A stretch of DNA of 64,000 nucleotides from Thysanoteuthis rhombus (GCA_963457665.1 OY735206.1:26074210-26138209); one strand, 5' to 3'. Counted from the first letter of the stretch, positions 1-12,510 are shown. Notes: generated from the sequence alone by a model not told the origin. Numbers and translations: made by a program.

Positions 1-59
1 GATTCTTCTTTTGAAGGATCACTCTAAGAATATTTGCTAACATAGAGTGATTATTTCGA

Positions 60-440
60 GATGAAATAAAGCAAAGAACCATTTTAGGATTGCAAGCTTG
101 TAATGGAGCACACTCCACTTTCAAGAACATGAAAATCTGACGAGTCCAAAAAAAGGAAGGGTCCACAATAGATGCTTCATTCCGATAGTCACGTATGATG
201 CGGAAACATAGAGCCTAACCAAAAGATTGACCCTCAGGACAATGCATCGTGCACGTGAAAGAAGCGTGTTTAACCTCACATGGAGTGATTAGAAAACATC
301 AGAGTATATAAGAGAAAATAGATTAATTAGATATCACAGAATATTACAAAAATCAAATGGCATTGAGCCGAACATTTTGTAGGAAGGTCGTACAATCACT
401 TGACATTACCTCTCGGAACATTGTCCCCTCCCCCGGGATC
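60..440 (+). mobile_element. RTE-like LINE 3' fragment (copy A)
   Basis: This is a 5'-truncated non-LTR retrotransposon remnant from the C-terminal part of an endonuclease/reverse transcriptase. From about 63 the frame reads EIKQRTILGLQA. After a frame change it continues as VHNRCFIPIVTYDAET, then a stop, SLTKR, and LRTMHRAR. This order matches the usual LINE string E-I-K-R-R-I, V-Y-N-Q-C, V-T-Y-G-A-E-T, S-L-T-K-R, L-R-S-M-Q-R-A-H-E-R. The part after about 200 keeps one frame with two in-frame stops, at the codon after YDAET and after LTWSD. The 90-codon frame at 357-629 begins in this remnant's other frame and looks like chance. The element may extend left past the window edge, and its end near 440 is uncertain. 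Family assignment (RTE-like) is by recalled resemblance, not a search. Confidence 0.72.
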
Positions 441-640
441 ATGTGTGAAAAGAGGTTTTTAATGGATCAAAGTTGCCCTGGCGAGGAATTGTTTGAGAGG
501 AATATGACCAAGAAACCCCCGAAAGGATTTTTTCAATTCACAAGTGATTCTGGCTGGCCATCTCGGTATGTGCAGTTGGCTGCAATTTTGACCATTACCC
601 TTTTATTGTGCATATTGATGCTTTTTTAAAATGTCTTATG

Positions 641-1739
641 TGTGTTCAGAGGAAACTTCAATTTTCAATGTTGCCTTTTGCTAAATTGGTCCCTTAGTTT
701 GTGTCGGGCAACGTCCGGGCATGTTTCTTTGAAAATTTCACTTTTCCAATGCTCATGAACCAAAAGAAATGATCTACTCGTTGATCACTCTTTACCCAAA
801 TTGTTAATTGCTGAACATGACATGCTGTCTAAGACATTGGTCTCATGACAGTCTCCATTGATTGAGTAACAAGGTTATCCTGATATTGGTTTTGATTAGT
901 TTTCTTAATTACTTTTTACAGCTTTCCCAACAGTCCAGCTTTGGAATTTAAACTGTGTGTCACAGCCGAGGTGTAACTGATGACATTATTCGAACTCTCA
1001 TCAAAGATTTTGAGAGTTCGTGCTATGTGAAGACCTTGACCCTTTAAACTATAAAATCTGTTATATTCCTGACATTTCACACTCTCATTCTATCCGACCC
1101 TATTCTACACTGTATATTTCACGTATAACATTTTCAGTAACATACTCCTGAGCATAGTTCCCTTTAAGTAATATTCGTAAACATAGGTTCCATCTAATAT
1201 CGCCCGGCTGCGTGGCAATCTTGCAACGAATACACAAGAAACCATACACATGATTTTGCACAGATAATCTAAAGTTCTGTTGATCACTCACAGTTTGTAT
1301 CGATCATTTTGATTCCTTATGCCTGATTCCCTCATACTTTTACACAATATATTTTTTGCAACAACCTGAACAGAAAAAAAACTAAAGTAGCATGGCTACT
1401 AACTGATAGTTCGTATCGTATTCTGTGGGAAAGCAGGAAAATTCGAGACTATTCATGTTCACTTCGCATCAATGTCCTTTGGGGAAGCATAGGTATAATT
1501 TCTTCGCTCCCCATGTATAGGTAAAATCACTGCGCAAATTGAGTTCTCGAGTCTAGCAAGCAACCAATCTAGGAGAAAGACAACAGAACCAGGGAGTGGA
1601 GCCTCCTTCAGGCAGTCTGACGCCCAGCTTGACGTCCCTTGGGCAATTCATGCATCAATGATGATTCCAGACGTATCACATTCTGCTTTATCCTGACTAA
1701 TACAGTGAGTGTTACCATGTGGGGGCTGATCGGATTCGC
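641..1739. other. No gene seen
   Basis: AT-rich sequence without a convincing coding frame. Two overlapping minus-strand frames at 1100-1291 look like chance. A degenerate member of the ATTGATCAC repeat family (R6) may lie at 758-800. Confidence 0.5.
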
Positions 1740-2600
1740 TATTTTATTTTATTTCTATATATTTCATTTTATTTTTGAATAGCATTTTTTTTTTTTGTTA
1801 AAGATACTTTGGGCGTGGGTATAAGTGAAATATACTTAAATACTTTGTCAAAGATAAGATGTTACAAAATAACCCTTTTCAGACGCCTAAAACTAAGAAC
1901 TTCTTAAGTGGATTTATTGACAAGTTGAAGCGTGATCACTTGAAACCCCCACAAATATATAGCCAGTCACAGTAGCTTAATCTAAAACACATTAGGAGAA
2001 AGAAAGTGGAAAGGTATCATTAAAAAAAAGCTGGTGAATGAGGATTTTCACGGCAGAAGTGAAAAAGATTGATAGTGAGTTTAATCGCGTAAGAAACGAA
2101 AGAAAGCAGGGGGTAAATAAATATAAGAGAAAAGGGTAGATGATCATTTAAATACAGTATTGAGTAAAAGAACAGTTGAGTTAATTTTGTGAAAGTGATG
2201 TCGTAGAAAAAAAGAAAGTTTTGCCTATAAGTTAGACGGACCAAACGTTGGACACAAGACACTATTAGGGTAGGCAGGCAGATGACGATTGGTCTTAGGG
2301 CTGCTGGCAGTAGAAAAGCATTGAACTCTCACTCTCTCTCTATCTCTTGACAAGCTGTCTACCTCTCTTGATGAGTCAAGATTTTGTTTAGTCTTCAAAC
2401 AAAGACTATCAATGTAATTTAAGTGGTTCAATCGAAGATGTAGGAGAATAAAGTTTCGATTTTGGATCCCGACACAAATCCTGCATTTCTTGTTGAACCC
2501 CCCACTGTAGCCATGATGAGCAAACGTGCAAAGAAAGCTAATATCCTCCATGGTTGAAATGGTGCTGCAAACCCAGTTTCTGCGCATGGATATGCACGAA
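1740..2600 (+). repeat. Dispersed repeat R1, copy 1
   Basis: First of four diverged, same-strand copies of a non-coding repeat, also seen at 4726-5480, 9112-9590 and 12990-13640. Shared blocks in order: a T-rich start; AGATACTTT followed by a GTGG word; GAAATATACTT; GGATTTATTGACAAG; ATAGCCAGTCAC; GAGGATTTTCACGGCAGAAG; AACGAAAGAAAGCAGG; GGCAGTAGAAAA; a CT-rich block at about 2326; GTTTAGTCTTCAAACAAAGA; and GATTTTGGATCCC near 2460. The 120-codon minus frame at 2225-2587 lies inside this repeat and is not conserved as a frame in the other copies. The last block resembles a pol III B box (GGTTCGAATCC), so a SINE-like origin is possible, but no clear A box is seen. Confidence 0.68.
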
Positions 2601-4725
2601 ATTTGCTACTGACTCAACGTCATAGTCCTTTAATGTAACATCAACAGACGTCACAATCACACGCATGATATAAAACCTAAGATGGATGTGCAATAGACAA
2701 AATCACTGGGTCATTGTCTCTTGAAGCTGCAGTGTGACCAAGGAGGAACAGAAAAGGGAGAAAAAAACTACAATGACGCCTCACCCGGAAGATCGAATCA
2801 GCATCAAAAATGTTTTGTTTTTTTTGCACACACACACACTTTTAGAGATTTTCAACTCATAACAGAAGTGCAAATGACTTTTTTTCTATTTTTCAACGGA
2901 TTGTTTGAGAAATTAATAAAACTTGTATAGAACAAAAAGAATCTTTTTTTCCTCCAATTTTTTTACTTTTTTTTTCTTTAATTCTGATCGAATACAGCGA
3001 GTTGTTATTTTTTCTCTTCAACTTTATTGCTAGCAATTTAGGATGAATATGCATAATACCTTTGAGGCTTTGTGTAACTGTATTTTTATGTCTGTTTCAC
3101 GTTGTGCGTGTGCGTGTGTGTGTTTTCTTTTGAAGTATTCATGATTTTGGGTTGAGATATTAGGTTAAAATGCCAAGACCGTGAATGACATTCAAAATGA
3201 TTTGTAATTTTGCATCTCTCTTAACCCACGTAAATTTTCATTCGTGTACAGCTTTTGTCCTATGAGGCTCCAGTTTGGACTCTGCTGGGTATCATAGAAA
3301 TATGGTTTTTGAATTTGGATATTTTTCCCGCAACATCTCAGCTAAAGCGCACTGATACAATGAAATGTTGTTAAATCGGATGTGTCAGCGTGGATCTTTT
3401 GACTTAATACGTACACAAGATGTGCCATGTGCAACCTGCTCTATCGGTGAAGCTAGTTGATGATTTCCCGTGAAGCCGAAGAACAGACTGACCATCTGTT
3501 TCGACGAGTATGGCAGTAGTAATTCGATTTACCTGTGAAATCGTAGGTTTTCTGTGGAGCCAGGGCATCATTTAGATAACTCTGTCGACTAATATAGCAA
3601 AAGCAACCTTCTTCTGAGGAACTTGTCATTCAAAGCCTATAAGTCATGTTGCAGGACAAAATTTGATGTTTTTCCACTGAGGAAATTTTATCATCCTTAA
3701 AATCAATACAATGTTAACCATGATTTTTTCCAGTTCAAATATATGTTTACCGTGAGTTACGTGTATTTTGTTACCTGTGCAATTTTCAGCATTTACATTA
3801 GTACGTTGGACAAGGTCTTTGCAGTAGGGAAGAAAAAAAGTTTACTTCCTTCTTTTGTTGTATTTTTGGATATTTTTTGTTGGTGACGCAGTGTAGTTTC
3901 CCGGATGCATCTTATCCTCTGTGTTCTCTGTTGACATGATCACTTCGTTGATTTCCAGGAACTCTTTCGGGTGTAAATCGAAACAATAGTCATTTGCGGT
4001 GATAATGTATAATCATGCATTGAAATTTAGGCAACAAGTTTCCTTCGGTGTGTCTCAAATACATTGGATGTGGCACGTATATAATGAGATATGTTAGCAA
4101 ATGAGTGAGCACTGCATTATCTGAAGGAAATAAAATTTTTCTTTTCAAAGAAAAAAAAAGACTGTTGAACAGTGGTTTACGATAAATGTTCATACGGAAA
4201 AGTGATTTTATGTTTTGAATCGGAAGTTTGAAAGACTGAATTTACTAAATTTTTTCCCCTCCATGGACACATATTTAAGAATGCAATCGTGTACACGGAT
4301 AAAACTGTGTTTGTTCCATTGCTTTTGTTGTTTTAAATGATTTTGCAGTCTTTTCGTGTAATTTTTTAGGAAAAAAATTGTATAAGAGGGAGGGAAAGGT
4401 TTTGATTTAATAAAACTAATTCCTAAACAGAGACAGAATTGGAAAAAAACAACTTTTTCAGACATATAACGAAAAAATATTTAGAATAAAAGATTGAGAT
4501 ATCAGTAATCAGTCAGGGAGAATGGGCAAAGGAAAGTGCAGATTTCAAAGGATCTAAAAGAAGGTCGAGTTGATGTTAGGAAAAAAAATTCAAACTATAA
4601 AGCAGTAGAAAAATAACTACATGAAGAGACAGCGTAAGTAGAAAAAACATGAATAACAATTCTTTAAACAATAAGCTAAGAATGCGTGTTAGATTATAAG
4701 AGCTGATGGAACTCTACCATTGAAT
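2601..4725. other. No gene seen
   Basis: AT-rich sequence with many T runs (for example 2940-2985) and a short GT stretch at 3108-3122. The small frames at 2721, 3990 and 4208 have no recognisable domain and the T/A-rich composition of non-coding DNA. Confidence 0.5.
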
Positions 4726-5110
4726 ATCTCATTTCATTCTAAAATATTTCATCTTATTTTTAAATAACTTTTTTTTATTTCTTATAGATACTTTTGATGT
4801 GGCTATAATTGAAATATACTTGAAAACTTGGTCAGAGTGACCTTTTCCAGGCGCCAAAAAGATAAAAAGAACATCTTAGGAAGATTTATTGACAAGATAA
4901 AGTGAGGTCACATAAAACATCCGCGAATAGATAGCTAGTGTCAGCCATTTGATTAAAAAAAAAAGAAAGTGAAACGAGGTGAATTAAAAAAAGGGATGGC
5001 GTATAAGGATTCTAACAGCAGAAGCAAAAAGGATAGACAGTGAGTCCAGTTGAATGAGATACGACAAAAGAAAGGGGAAAATAAGAGAAAAAGGATTGAT
5101 GATCATTTAC

Positions 5111-5113
<3 letters not shown>

Positions 5114-5175
<62 letters not shown>
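5114..5175. repeat. (TA)n microsatellite
   Basis: About 62 bases of uninterrupted TA dinucleotides inside R1 copy 2. The other R1 copies lack TA here, so this expansion is specific to this copy. Confidence 0.97.
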
Positions 5176-5177
<2 letters not shown>

Positions 5178-5257
5178 ATGGAAATTGGTTAACAGTTAGA
5201 CCACGGGTTATTGCTGGCCCTTGACCGTTGGCAGTAGAAAATGAACTTTCACACTCA

Positions 5258-5260
<3 letters not shown>

Positions 5261-5309
<49 letters not shown>
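5261..5309. repeat. (TC)n microsatellite
   Basis: About 49 bases of pure TC at the conserved CT-rich point of repeat R1. Confidence 0.97.
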
Positions 5310-5310
<1 letters not shown>

Positions 5311-5614
5311 ATTGAGGATTTCGTTTAGACTTAAAACAAAGATGATTGATGTAATTCAGGTCGGCCGAGGAAGAAAGATAATAGTTGGATTTGAATCCCC
5401 TCGTGAGTCTTGATGCTATCGTTCCTTTCCCATTCTGCAATCGTAGTGCTACAATAACAGTGCATCATCGACAGAGGTCCCCATGCCATCATCCCTCACG
5501 AGGCCAACGTAAAAATCTAGGTGGCTCTACATCACAGGATGTCTATACGCTTCGCCCAGACATAGAACCATTTGGGAAAAAGGCCTCCTCTTTTTCCTTG
5601 CATTGTTTGATGTA

Positions 5615-5962
5615 CCTGCAAACTGAGAAGCATGCAACATATGCATGAAAAAATCATGCTTAACCTCACATGGAAAGATTAAAAGACAGCAGAGTATATT
5701 AGGAGGAAACTGGAGTCCAAGATATCTTAAAATCTACAAAAAAAACTTAAATGACAATGGGCATGCTATGTTGCAAGAATAGCAGACAACCGATGGACAT
5801 CACGACTCACATCATTGATCTCCATGCGAAACTGAGGCCGACTGAATGCAAGATGTGATATGAACACGACAAATTCAGAAAATACTAGCTCTGCAATGCC
5901 GATGATAGCATAATATGGTGGATCTTGGGGAAGATCTACGTCCAACGACAGATGATAAAAGA

Positions 5963-6015
<53 letters not shown>
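5615..6015 (+). mobile_element. RTE-like LINE 3' end with (GAT)n tail (copy B)
   Basis: A 5'-truncated LINE 3' end. It opens with LQTEK in one frame and LRSMQHMHEKIMLNLTWKD in another, matching the C-terminal L-R-S-M-Q-x-A-H-E-R-I-M-L-N-I-T-W-R-D block of LINE polymerases. It continues through TAEYIRR, a QWACYVARIADNRWT block (family W-A-G-H-V-A-R-x-x-D-x-R-W-T), and a final LGKIYVQRQ before the tail. Stops and frame changes show that it is dead. It ends in a (GAT)n run at 5964-6015, the kind of simple-repeat tail expected of target-primed insertion. The long minus-strand poly-serine frame at 5766-6110 is only a reverse reading of this tail. Confidence 0.8.
5964..6015. repeat. (GAT)n LINE tail
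   Basis: About 17 GAT triplets directly after the LINE copy B coding remnant. Shorter, degenerate GAT-type runs end copies C, E and F (D ends in a GCT-type run). Confidence 0.95.
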
Positions 6016-6455
6016 CTTTTTTTCCTGGACGAATCCCTACTCAACGTAATACGTATATCTTCCCTCTCTCCCAATAAGTCATTTTGTCCTCTCTCTACCG
6101 AATGAATCATTACGATCCATTCATCCTAGAAAAAATAGTAGAGGTTATAATTTTGTTCGTCATAGATATTTCTTGCAGCTGATTGACGCCGCTATTCTGT
6201 AAACTGTCAGTGTATGTCTCAAGTTGAACTCTTGTCCCAATGAGTTCTTGTTTGTGTTGTGTTGTGTTATGGATGGAATTATCGTGAGAAACCTCACCGT
6301 GGCAGTAAAGTTGTTATTCAAAACAGTCTTCTCTCTTAGAGAGATACTCAAATATTGGCAGCTCCTTTCAAGAGGTTTCCCATATAATGATTAACTTTGT
6401 ACGAATACAGAAAATAATATACCAGCTTACATGGAGTGGCCTACTCTAATATCTT
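6016..6455. other. No gene seen
   Basis: Unremarkable AT-rich spacer between the LINE tail and a large compound microsatellite. A 63-codon minus frame at 6160-6351 has no recognisable domain. Confidence 0.5.
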
Positions 6456-6463
6456 CCTGAAAA

Positions 6464-6465
6464 GG

Positions 6466-6510
<45 letters not shown>

Positions 6511-6538
6511 GATATCTAGTCTTCCCACTTATAAATGA

Positions 6539-6608
<70 letters not shown>

Positions 6609-6734
6609 GTATATATATATGCACAAGTATATATGTACATTATATGCATATATACACACAGCTTTATATGAATAAATACATACACACACAAATATATATA
6701 TATACACACACACACATATATATATACACACACT

Positions 6735-6820
<86 letters not shown>
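6464..6820. repeat. Compound TA/CA microsatellite
   Basis: Three (TA)n blocks (about 6474-6507, 6541-6601 and 6757-6820) separated by (ACAC)n and ATACAT-type interruptions. All five overlapping 'IYIYIY' reading frames here are translations of the repeat. Confidence 0.97.
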
Positions 6821-6823
<3 letters not shown>

Positions 6824-6829
6824 CCACTG

Positions 6830-8200
6830 ATATACTTGAAATCCAATGAAACGATTCTTTAGCGAAAAAGTTTGTTTCAATGAAAGAGCTTTTAATAGTG
6901 GTTGAGAGATGTTTTCATAAGCAAAATATTTTCTCCCGTGTGCAAAGGTCCAGTGTTACGGATAAAACAAACAGAAAACTAGTTACACTGGTCATTATAT
7001 CAGTCCTTGACTTACCATGAGATGGAATCGGACCTTGAATACTTCAAGAACCAATGAGGATAGAACATGCTGATAACAGTCATTAGGAATGATAATTCTT
7101 GCTCGACAGCATATGTCCTTATCAATCTGTTTTTCATAAGATTCACTCGTTAATCCCGCTGAAATATAGATTCTAGGTGTATTTGGTGTAAGATCTTTCC
7201 TCAACTTCTTTTTAGAAAACAAATGAATTTGTTCATTGGGAAAAATGCATACTTTGAAAAAATGAGTAGGATTCTTATTACTACTCCTCCCCTGGAAATG
7301 GTCGAGTATTACGGACATCATGCGTTGACAATCATACTAATACCGTATCGAACAATATCTTTGTAGTTTCTTTGTTTTATTTTAAATATTTGGTGTTTTG
7401 AGCTCACGTGGTATGATATCGTGTGACATCATTATTACGTTCAAAATTACTACTTTTACGAGGTCAAGCAACGAGACGGGTTAGAATGATAAACTTGGTT
7501 CAGATACTACTATTTTCTGTATTGTAAATACAAAGCTGTTTAGTTTAAAACCTATTTCCCAATACCTGCCAATACGATTTTTGTGATTCTTTTCAGTGTG
7601 TTTTTCCGTGGTTCAAATATATTTTGTTATTATGGTACAATGTATAAAATGAAGTTGTTTACCATGTAACCATTTCTAAAATGTTAATAACAGAATAGTT
7701 ATAAAAACATGGCACCCATGCAGTGTTGATCAAGTAACATCTTTTTTTTTTTCTTATGTAGCCTATTTCATACATGTGGTTAGTAATTTTATGGAAAGTT
7801 TTATGTGTATTATATATTGATGTTCTTTTATGCTGTATAATTATTTTTCAAACTGGGTTTACTTGCGTAGGTTACCCAAAAAATGTATTTAACGATGGGG
7901 GATTGGTTGGTATGACAATAGACATGACTTGCTCTTTGTGTGATTTCTATTGAATATTTACCCTTCCCTTGGGAGTATTGGATCCGTTCTGTCGGTTTCA
8001 ATTTCAGACTGCACTCAAATCAACTCATGATATCATGCTTCAAAATACTAATTACATTGATAAAAAGTCAATGGATAAACTTCTGATGTAAAGAATTATC
8101 TTTCAATGGATAACACAGTTCATAGAGTTATTATCCTCTTCCGGTAGAAAATACTTTGGCCTTATTAAAGTTGGTAATCTGTTTTGACTTCTGCCAATGA
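6830..8200. other. No gene seen
   Basis: AT-rich sequence. A 108-codon minus frame at 6995-7321 is the longest open frame. I do not recognise it, and it has no splice, start or composition support. Confidence 0.45.
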
Positions 8201-8201
8201 G

Positions 8202-8425
<224 letters not shown>

Positions 8426-8427
<2 letters not shown>

Positions 8428-9111
8428 GTCGAGTCCGTCGTTATGTCCATCTTCACATTGGTCTTCCTGTATGTTTACCCACACAATGGGTCCAAAAACT
8501 ATAAAGTGAACTTCATTGGTGAGTTAGCAATGATTTGAGGAGAAAGTATTTAGATTTGGATGGATCCATACAAAACTGCTATTGTAATGTAGTGAAATGT
8601 TCTTTTCTTTGCACATATCTCAATTAATTTCAATAAAATTTTGTGGGATAGGGGGCAACAAACGATGGAAGAAGTGATAAAGTTTTTGGGCGTCCCCATG
8701 CACAGTAGCCTTTCCCGAGAATGACGTTGGAAGGAGTATGTGCTCTTTGAGCGGTTCTTAGTTTTGGCATTGTTCATTTTTTAATCACCTAACTCCAATC
8801 CACGTTTTCCATTCGCAATTCGTACATTCTGATAACCTTCTTTTTGTGATTCCCTCATGATTCAAATCTCCGTCTTTTTTTTTTTTTTTACATTCCATTT
8901 TTGTCCCAGGTTTTCCGTAAGCGTTTGTGGAATATACTCATACATATTTTCATATATTTTGCTTACATATAAATGTATGCAGTTGTTTTGCGTAAGCCTT
9001 TCCATGCCCTTGATGAATGATAGAAATACCTTGAATAGACTTATTTGACCTGCATGATAGATAAAACGTCGTTGCTTCCAACCCTTGCAGTGCCTCTAAT
9101 AAATAACTAAT
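8426..9111. other. No gene seen
   Basis: AT-rich sequence with a T-run at about 8876-8889. Two short frames (8550-8777 minus, 8857-9048 plus) show no family features. Confidence 0.45.
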
Positions 9112-9480
9112 TACAGCCGCTTAATTGGAAAGACGAGAGGAGAGACGTGAAAAGAGGATCAAAATAAAGGGAAGGAGGTTTATATGAGGATTTTAACGGG
9201 GGGGCGGAGATGCATAGAGAATACGTTTAATGGCGTGAGAAATCAAAGAAAGTAGGGTGGGAATTGTTAATTATTTTGTTCCAGTATTACATACAATAAA
9301 AGGGTAAAAGTTAACGAAGAAGTTGATGTTGATGGAAAAACAAAAAACAAACAAACTTGCCCATAAGTTAGGGAGCAAAAGTTGAGCAGGGAGCCAACTG
9401 AGTATTAATAATGACCAACAGGTACTCGGATGGCCACGGACGGGCCACGAGCGGCTGGTCCACGATTGCAAAAGGATTGA

Positions 9481-9563
<83 letters not shown>

Positions 9564-9590
9564 ACAGGTACACATACATGTGAATGGTCT
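9112..9590 (+). repeat. Dispersed repeat R1, copy 3 (partial)
   Basis: Begins in the middle of R1 (GAAAGACGAGAGGAGAGACG, corresponding to GAAAGTGAAACGAGG of copy 2). It passes GAGGATTTTAACGG and GCGTGAGAAATCAAAGAAAG, then CCCATAAGTTAGGGAGC (copy 1 GCCTATAAGTTAGACGG), and reaches the CT-rich point, here expanded to a long (CT)n. The T-rich left end is not recognisable. Confidence 0.6.
9481..9564. repeat. (CT)n microsatellite
   Basis: About 80 bases of CT with one interruption near 9551, at the position that is CT-rich in R1 copies 1 and 2. Confidence 0.97.
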
Positions 9591-9599
9591 TTTTTTTAT

Positions 9600-11480
9600 T
9601 GTAAATCCTGTAAAAACCTGTAGTTGAATTCATTTTTCGATAGAAATAACAACAAGAATAATCTTCGCCAACTTCAGGGGAATGAACTCTGAACTGTTAG
9701 TCTGTCCCATGTAGTTAAAGCAAATCATGAAATAATGCAATCAACGGTCCCATAGCGTGATTCCAATTTATTACCATGCGATCAGAAGGACTGACTTTAA
9801 TTAGCAAGTCTCACATACTTTCTGAAGTTTATCTCACAAATACGCACGGATTATTCTAATGAATAAATACCTAAATTTAAAAAAAAAAATGCGTATTTTT
9901 ATTATTTTTTATTCATCACATACACCATGTGAAGAGTGCAGTAATCATTTGCAGCCAGAATAGAAGTGCAAGTTTAGTTTAAACCCAACAGCAAAGAGGT
10001 TTGTTATTGTTATTTATCTACATTTTTCCAATTTTGAAGTAGAAAGACATTTCCTGTATTTACTACAATATAACCAATTAAGGAAGGCAAGACGATCTCA
10101 TGATTCAAAAGGGTGAAATTGTATACGAGGAAACATAAGACAAAAATGATGGAAACAAATCACATAAGATTTGTTCGTAGTGAATGAAATTTAGTGATGA
10201 TAACTAGAGGCCAAAAAAGCCAGAAAAAGATTAAAAAATATCATCATGTGTCGATGTATATGCATCTATACATTTTATATATATGTATATATCTAATCTC
10301 ATACAAAGGACACATTAATGGAAATATGCAGTATAGAGTTATTCCAGAGACTGTCCATAATGCTGTCTAGCATTAATCATTTTAGGAACTTGAAACAAAA
10401 TAAAAAAGAACATTTGAATCGTTCAATAGCGAATCGTCTCTAAATGAAGTTGTGCAAAGCAAAGCATTACTATAGTACAAACTCAATTACATTTCGAACC
10501 TGTTAACCAAAACTGTCACTTCACTTAAAACAATGGATTCTTCAGTTTTTTAGTGAATCTGGCTATCGAATGTGTTGTGCGTGCATGCTGCACCAACAAA
10601 GCTAAAGAGCAAAACATTGAAATACCCCCAATATGACAAAAAAAAAACGTTTCGAGGGGGGCCCAATTTGCCCCATAATTTGATTTTCAAAAGGTATGAT
10701 TCACAATGTAAATGTTGCTATATCGGACCTTCATTTTTTGTCCGATAGTGTACAAGAGTGTTATTTTTTATTCAGAACTTCCTTGAAGATCACCATTCAA
10801 CGGATGGCGATAGAAGTAATTTTTCTGTTGATCATCTTTTTCTAATTTTTCAGTTGATCACCCCCAACACGCAATGCATGTAAAATATGTTCTTGTTGAG
10901 CTATTAACAGGACCGTTATTTTCTATTCAAATTTCGTTGCTGCAAGATGCAATCAAGGAATATTGAAAAATTAAAGGTTTCTTCTCCCACGGCGATCATT
11001 ACGCTCGGCGAGAAAAAGAATTTCATTTTCTTCCTCATCCCTTCCCCCACTCTATCGTTCTCCCCCCTCCCCGTTATGCAGTGAAATCTAGTAATCTTAA
11101 TTGAAAGAAAATCCAAGAGTAACTCAAAAAGAGCAATTGAAGGAGCAGTGTTAGGAATACACAAAAGATATATAAAAAATATATCATAGACGTGATTAGG
11201 CAACAAAAATTGAGGTTGGCATGACACTTAACAATAAGGGAGGATAACAAATCTAGGAAAGCATCAGCTGATTAGTGCCAAAGGGATGATAATCACAGTA
11301 AAAGAAGACGAGATGGAAACGTGGTAAAGGAATGCATAATCATGGTTGACGTAGGAGAAACTTCGAAAAGCCTTCGGCTAGCAATGTTGCACTGTGTGTT
11401 TGTGTCTAGCATAACTGTGTGGTATGGGTCTTACATTTAGAAAATATTTTTCTCGTTTTTATTGCAATCAGAAGATAAAA
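9600..11480. other. No gene seen; one R6-like fragment
   Basis: AT-rich sequence. At 10800-10880 there is a TTGATCATC word and then a TTGATCACCCCCAAC word, as in the R6 family. A 103-codon minus frame at 10916-11227 is not recognisable. Otherwise nothing is seen. Confidence 0.45.
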
Positions 11481-11505
11481 CATTAAATGTACCCAAAACG
11501 AGTGA

Positions 11506-11527
11506 TTATATATATATATATATATAT
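11506..11527. repeat. Short (AT)n at the edge of R2
   Basis: About 22 bases of AT directly before the R2 block GTGTCATTCACAGACAGCTG, as in R2 copies 2 and 3. Confidence 0.9.
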
Positions 11528-11529
11528 GT

Positions 11530-11750
11530 ATGTATATTGTGTCATTCACAGACAGCTGTTTCGTTGTATTACAACTCTCAAGTGTGGCTATAGTACCACG
11601 AGGTGGGATTGGCACCTCAGCATGAGACCTGGAGGCCGGTATCCTACCGCAGAGTCACGGAACTGGACGGTCAATATGGCTGAATTTAAGCGATTTATCC
11701 TATTTTTGCTTAGATCCCCCATCCATTGGAGTGCTCTATTCCCTTTGAAA
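11530..11750 (-). mobile_element. SINE-like repeat R2, copy 1
   Basis: Member of a four-copy family also at 19164-19345, 60882-61155 and 61195-61430. Shared plus-strand blocks: GTCATTCACAGACAGCTGTT, TGTGGCTATAG, GTACCACGAGGTGGGATTG, GGTATCCTACCGCAG, CGGAACTGGAC, GGCTGAATTTAAGCGAT and GGAGTGCTCTATTCCC. Three of four copies abut an (AT)n run on the left. Read on the minus strand, this is a short element ending in an AT tail, with a B-box-like GTTTTCAATCC in the better copies. That supports a SINE read on the minus strand, but the pol III promoter is weak by eye. The 108-codon plus frame here is not conserved. Confidence 0.65.
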
Positions 11751-11754
11751 AAAT

Positions 11755-11756
<2 letters not shown>

Positions 11757-11812
<56 letters not shown>
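11757..11812. repeat. (TA)n microsatellite
   Basis: About 56 bases of TA just right of R2 copy 1, so this R2 copy is bracketed by TA tracts. Confidence 0.97.
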
Positions 11813-11815
<3 letters not shown>

Positions 11816-11999
11816 AAGTAGAGGTCATGTTTTGCAATGAAATTACACAGTAAATAGAAACACCTAATAAAACACTTTTAGAATATCTTTCACAAACTGT
11901 TTTATTTGAAAATCTTCTTCAAGGTCTATTAAGTAGGCATGTCAAATTTGGTTGGGGTACAGCCATGATTTGGTCATTTTTAGAGTGTGAAAGATAAAA

Positions 12000-12380
12000 A
12001 AAACTCGATTGCAGAGACACCCCTCACTTATACATTTAAATTACATAAGAAAACGGAGGGATGAAAGAAAAAGGACCAAACGAAGAAAAAATGAAAGGAA
12101 GAAATGTTCAGATTTCTTTCAAGAACGAAAAAAAAAGAAAATTCAAAAGAGAAAGGAAGAAAGAAACAAAGAAAGAAAGAAACAAAGAAAGAAGGAAAGA
12201 AAGAAGGAGAGAAAAATCTATAATACTAGAGAGGAAATAACAGAATTTATGAAAAGCAGTTGAGAAGAGGAAAAAAATAATCAGTAAAATAAAAAAATGA
12301 AAGACCGAAATAATGAAATAAAATGTTTTTCTCTCGAATGTAAAAAGGGGAAACTGAATAAAACGGAGAAGAATATAAAG
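12000..12380. repeat. Purine-rich (GAAA)n-like stretch
   Basis: The plus strand is almost all A and G over about 330 bases, with GAAAGAAA and GGAAAGAAAG units strongest at 12120-12210. The Lys/Arg/Glu-rich 84-codon frame at 12009-12263 is a translation of this tract. Confidence 0.85.
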
Positions 12381-12424
12381 ACTAAAAATCCTCTTATATA
12401 ATGAACGATGGTATTTTTCTGTTT

Positions 12425-12510
12425 ATCCATCCGTAACAATTAGCTCTTCTACTCGAGGTTTACGATTTTGCTGATGCAAATATCTTCTAACTACTATTTG
12501 GAACATGATC
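12425..12510 (+). repeat. Dispersed repeat R3, copy 1
   Basis: The block CCGTAACAATTAGCTCTTC, then TTTTGCTGATGCAAATATCT, recurs at 14183-14260 with a few changes (CCGTAACAATTGTCTCTTC, TACTGCTGAGATGGAAATAT). Both copies follow a purine-rich stretch. Extent and identity unknown. Confidence 0.5.

Larger units (their letters stand above)
4726..5480 (+). repeat. Dispersed repeat R1, copy 2
   Basis: Second R1 copy, aligned by eye to copy 1 through AGATACTTTTGATGTGG, GAAATATACTTGAAA, AGATTTATTGACAAGAT, GGATTCTAACAGCAGAAGC, GGCAGTAGAAAATGAAC, CGTTTAGACTTAAAACAAAG and GGATTTGAATCCCC. A (TA)n tract (5114-5175) and a (TC)n tract (5261-5309) have expanded inside it. The (TC)n sits where copies 1 and 3 are also CT-rich. 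A LINE tail (copy B) begins about 135 bases downstream. Confidence 0.68.

Noticed and set aside
2225-2587. 120-codon minus frame
   Set aside because: Lies in repeat R1 and is not kept as a frame in the other R1 copies.
5766-6110. 114-codon minus frame with a serine run
   Set aside because: Antisense of LINE copy B and its (GAT)n tail.
6446-6862. Tyr/Ile/Val/Cys-rich frames on both strands
   Set aside because: Translations of the compound TA/CA microsatellite. The same applies to frames at 8103-8538, 16739-17105, 29297-29508, 31797-32094, 51609-52017, 56010-56321 and 58091-58300.
6995-7321. 108-codon minus frame as a gene
   Set aside because: No recognisable domain, no splice or poly(A) signal, AT-driven composition.
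12009-12263. 84-codon Lys/Arg/Glu-rich frame
   Set aside because: Reading of a purine-rich low-complexity strip.
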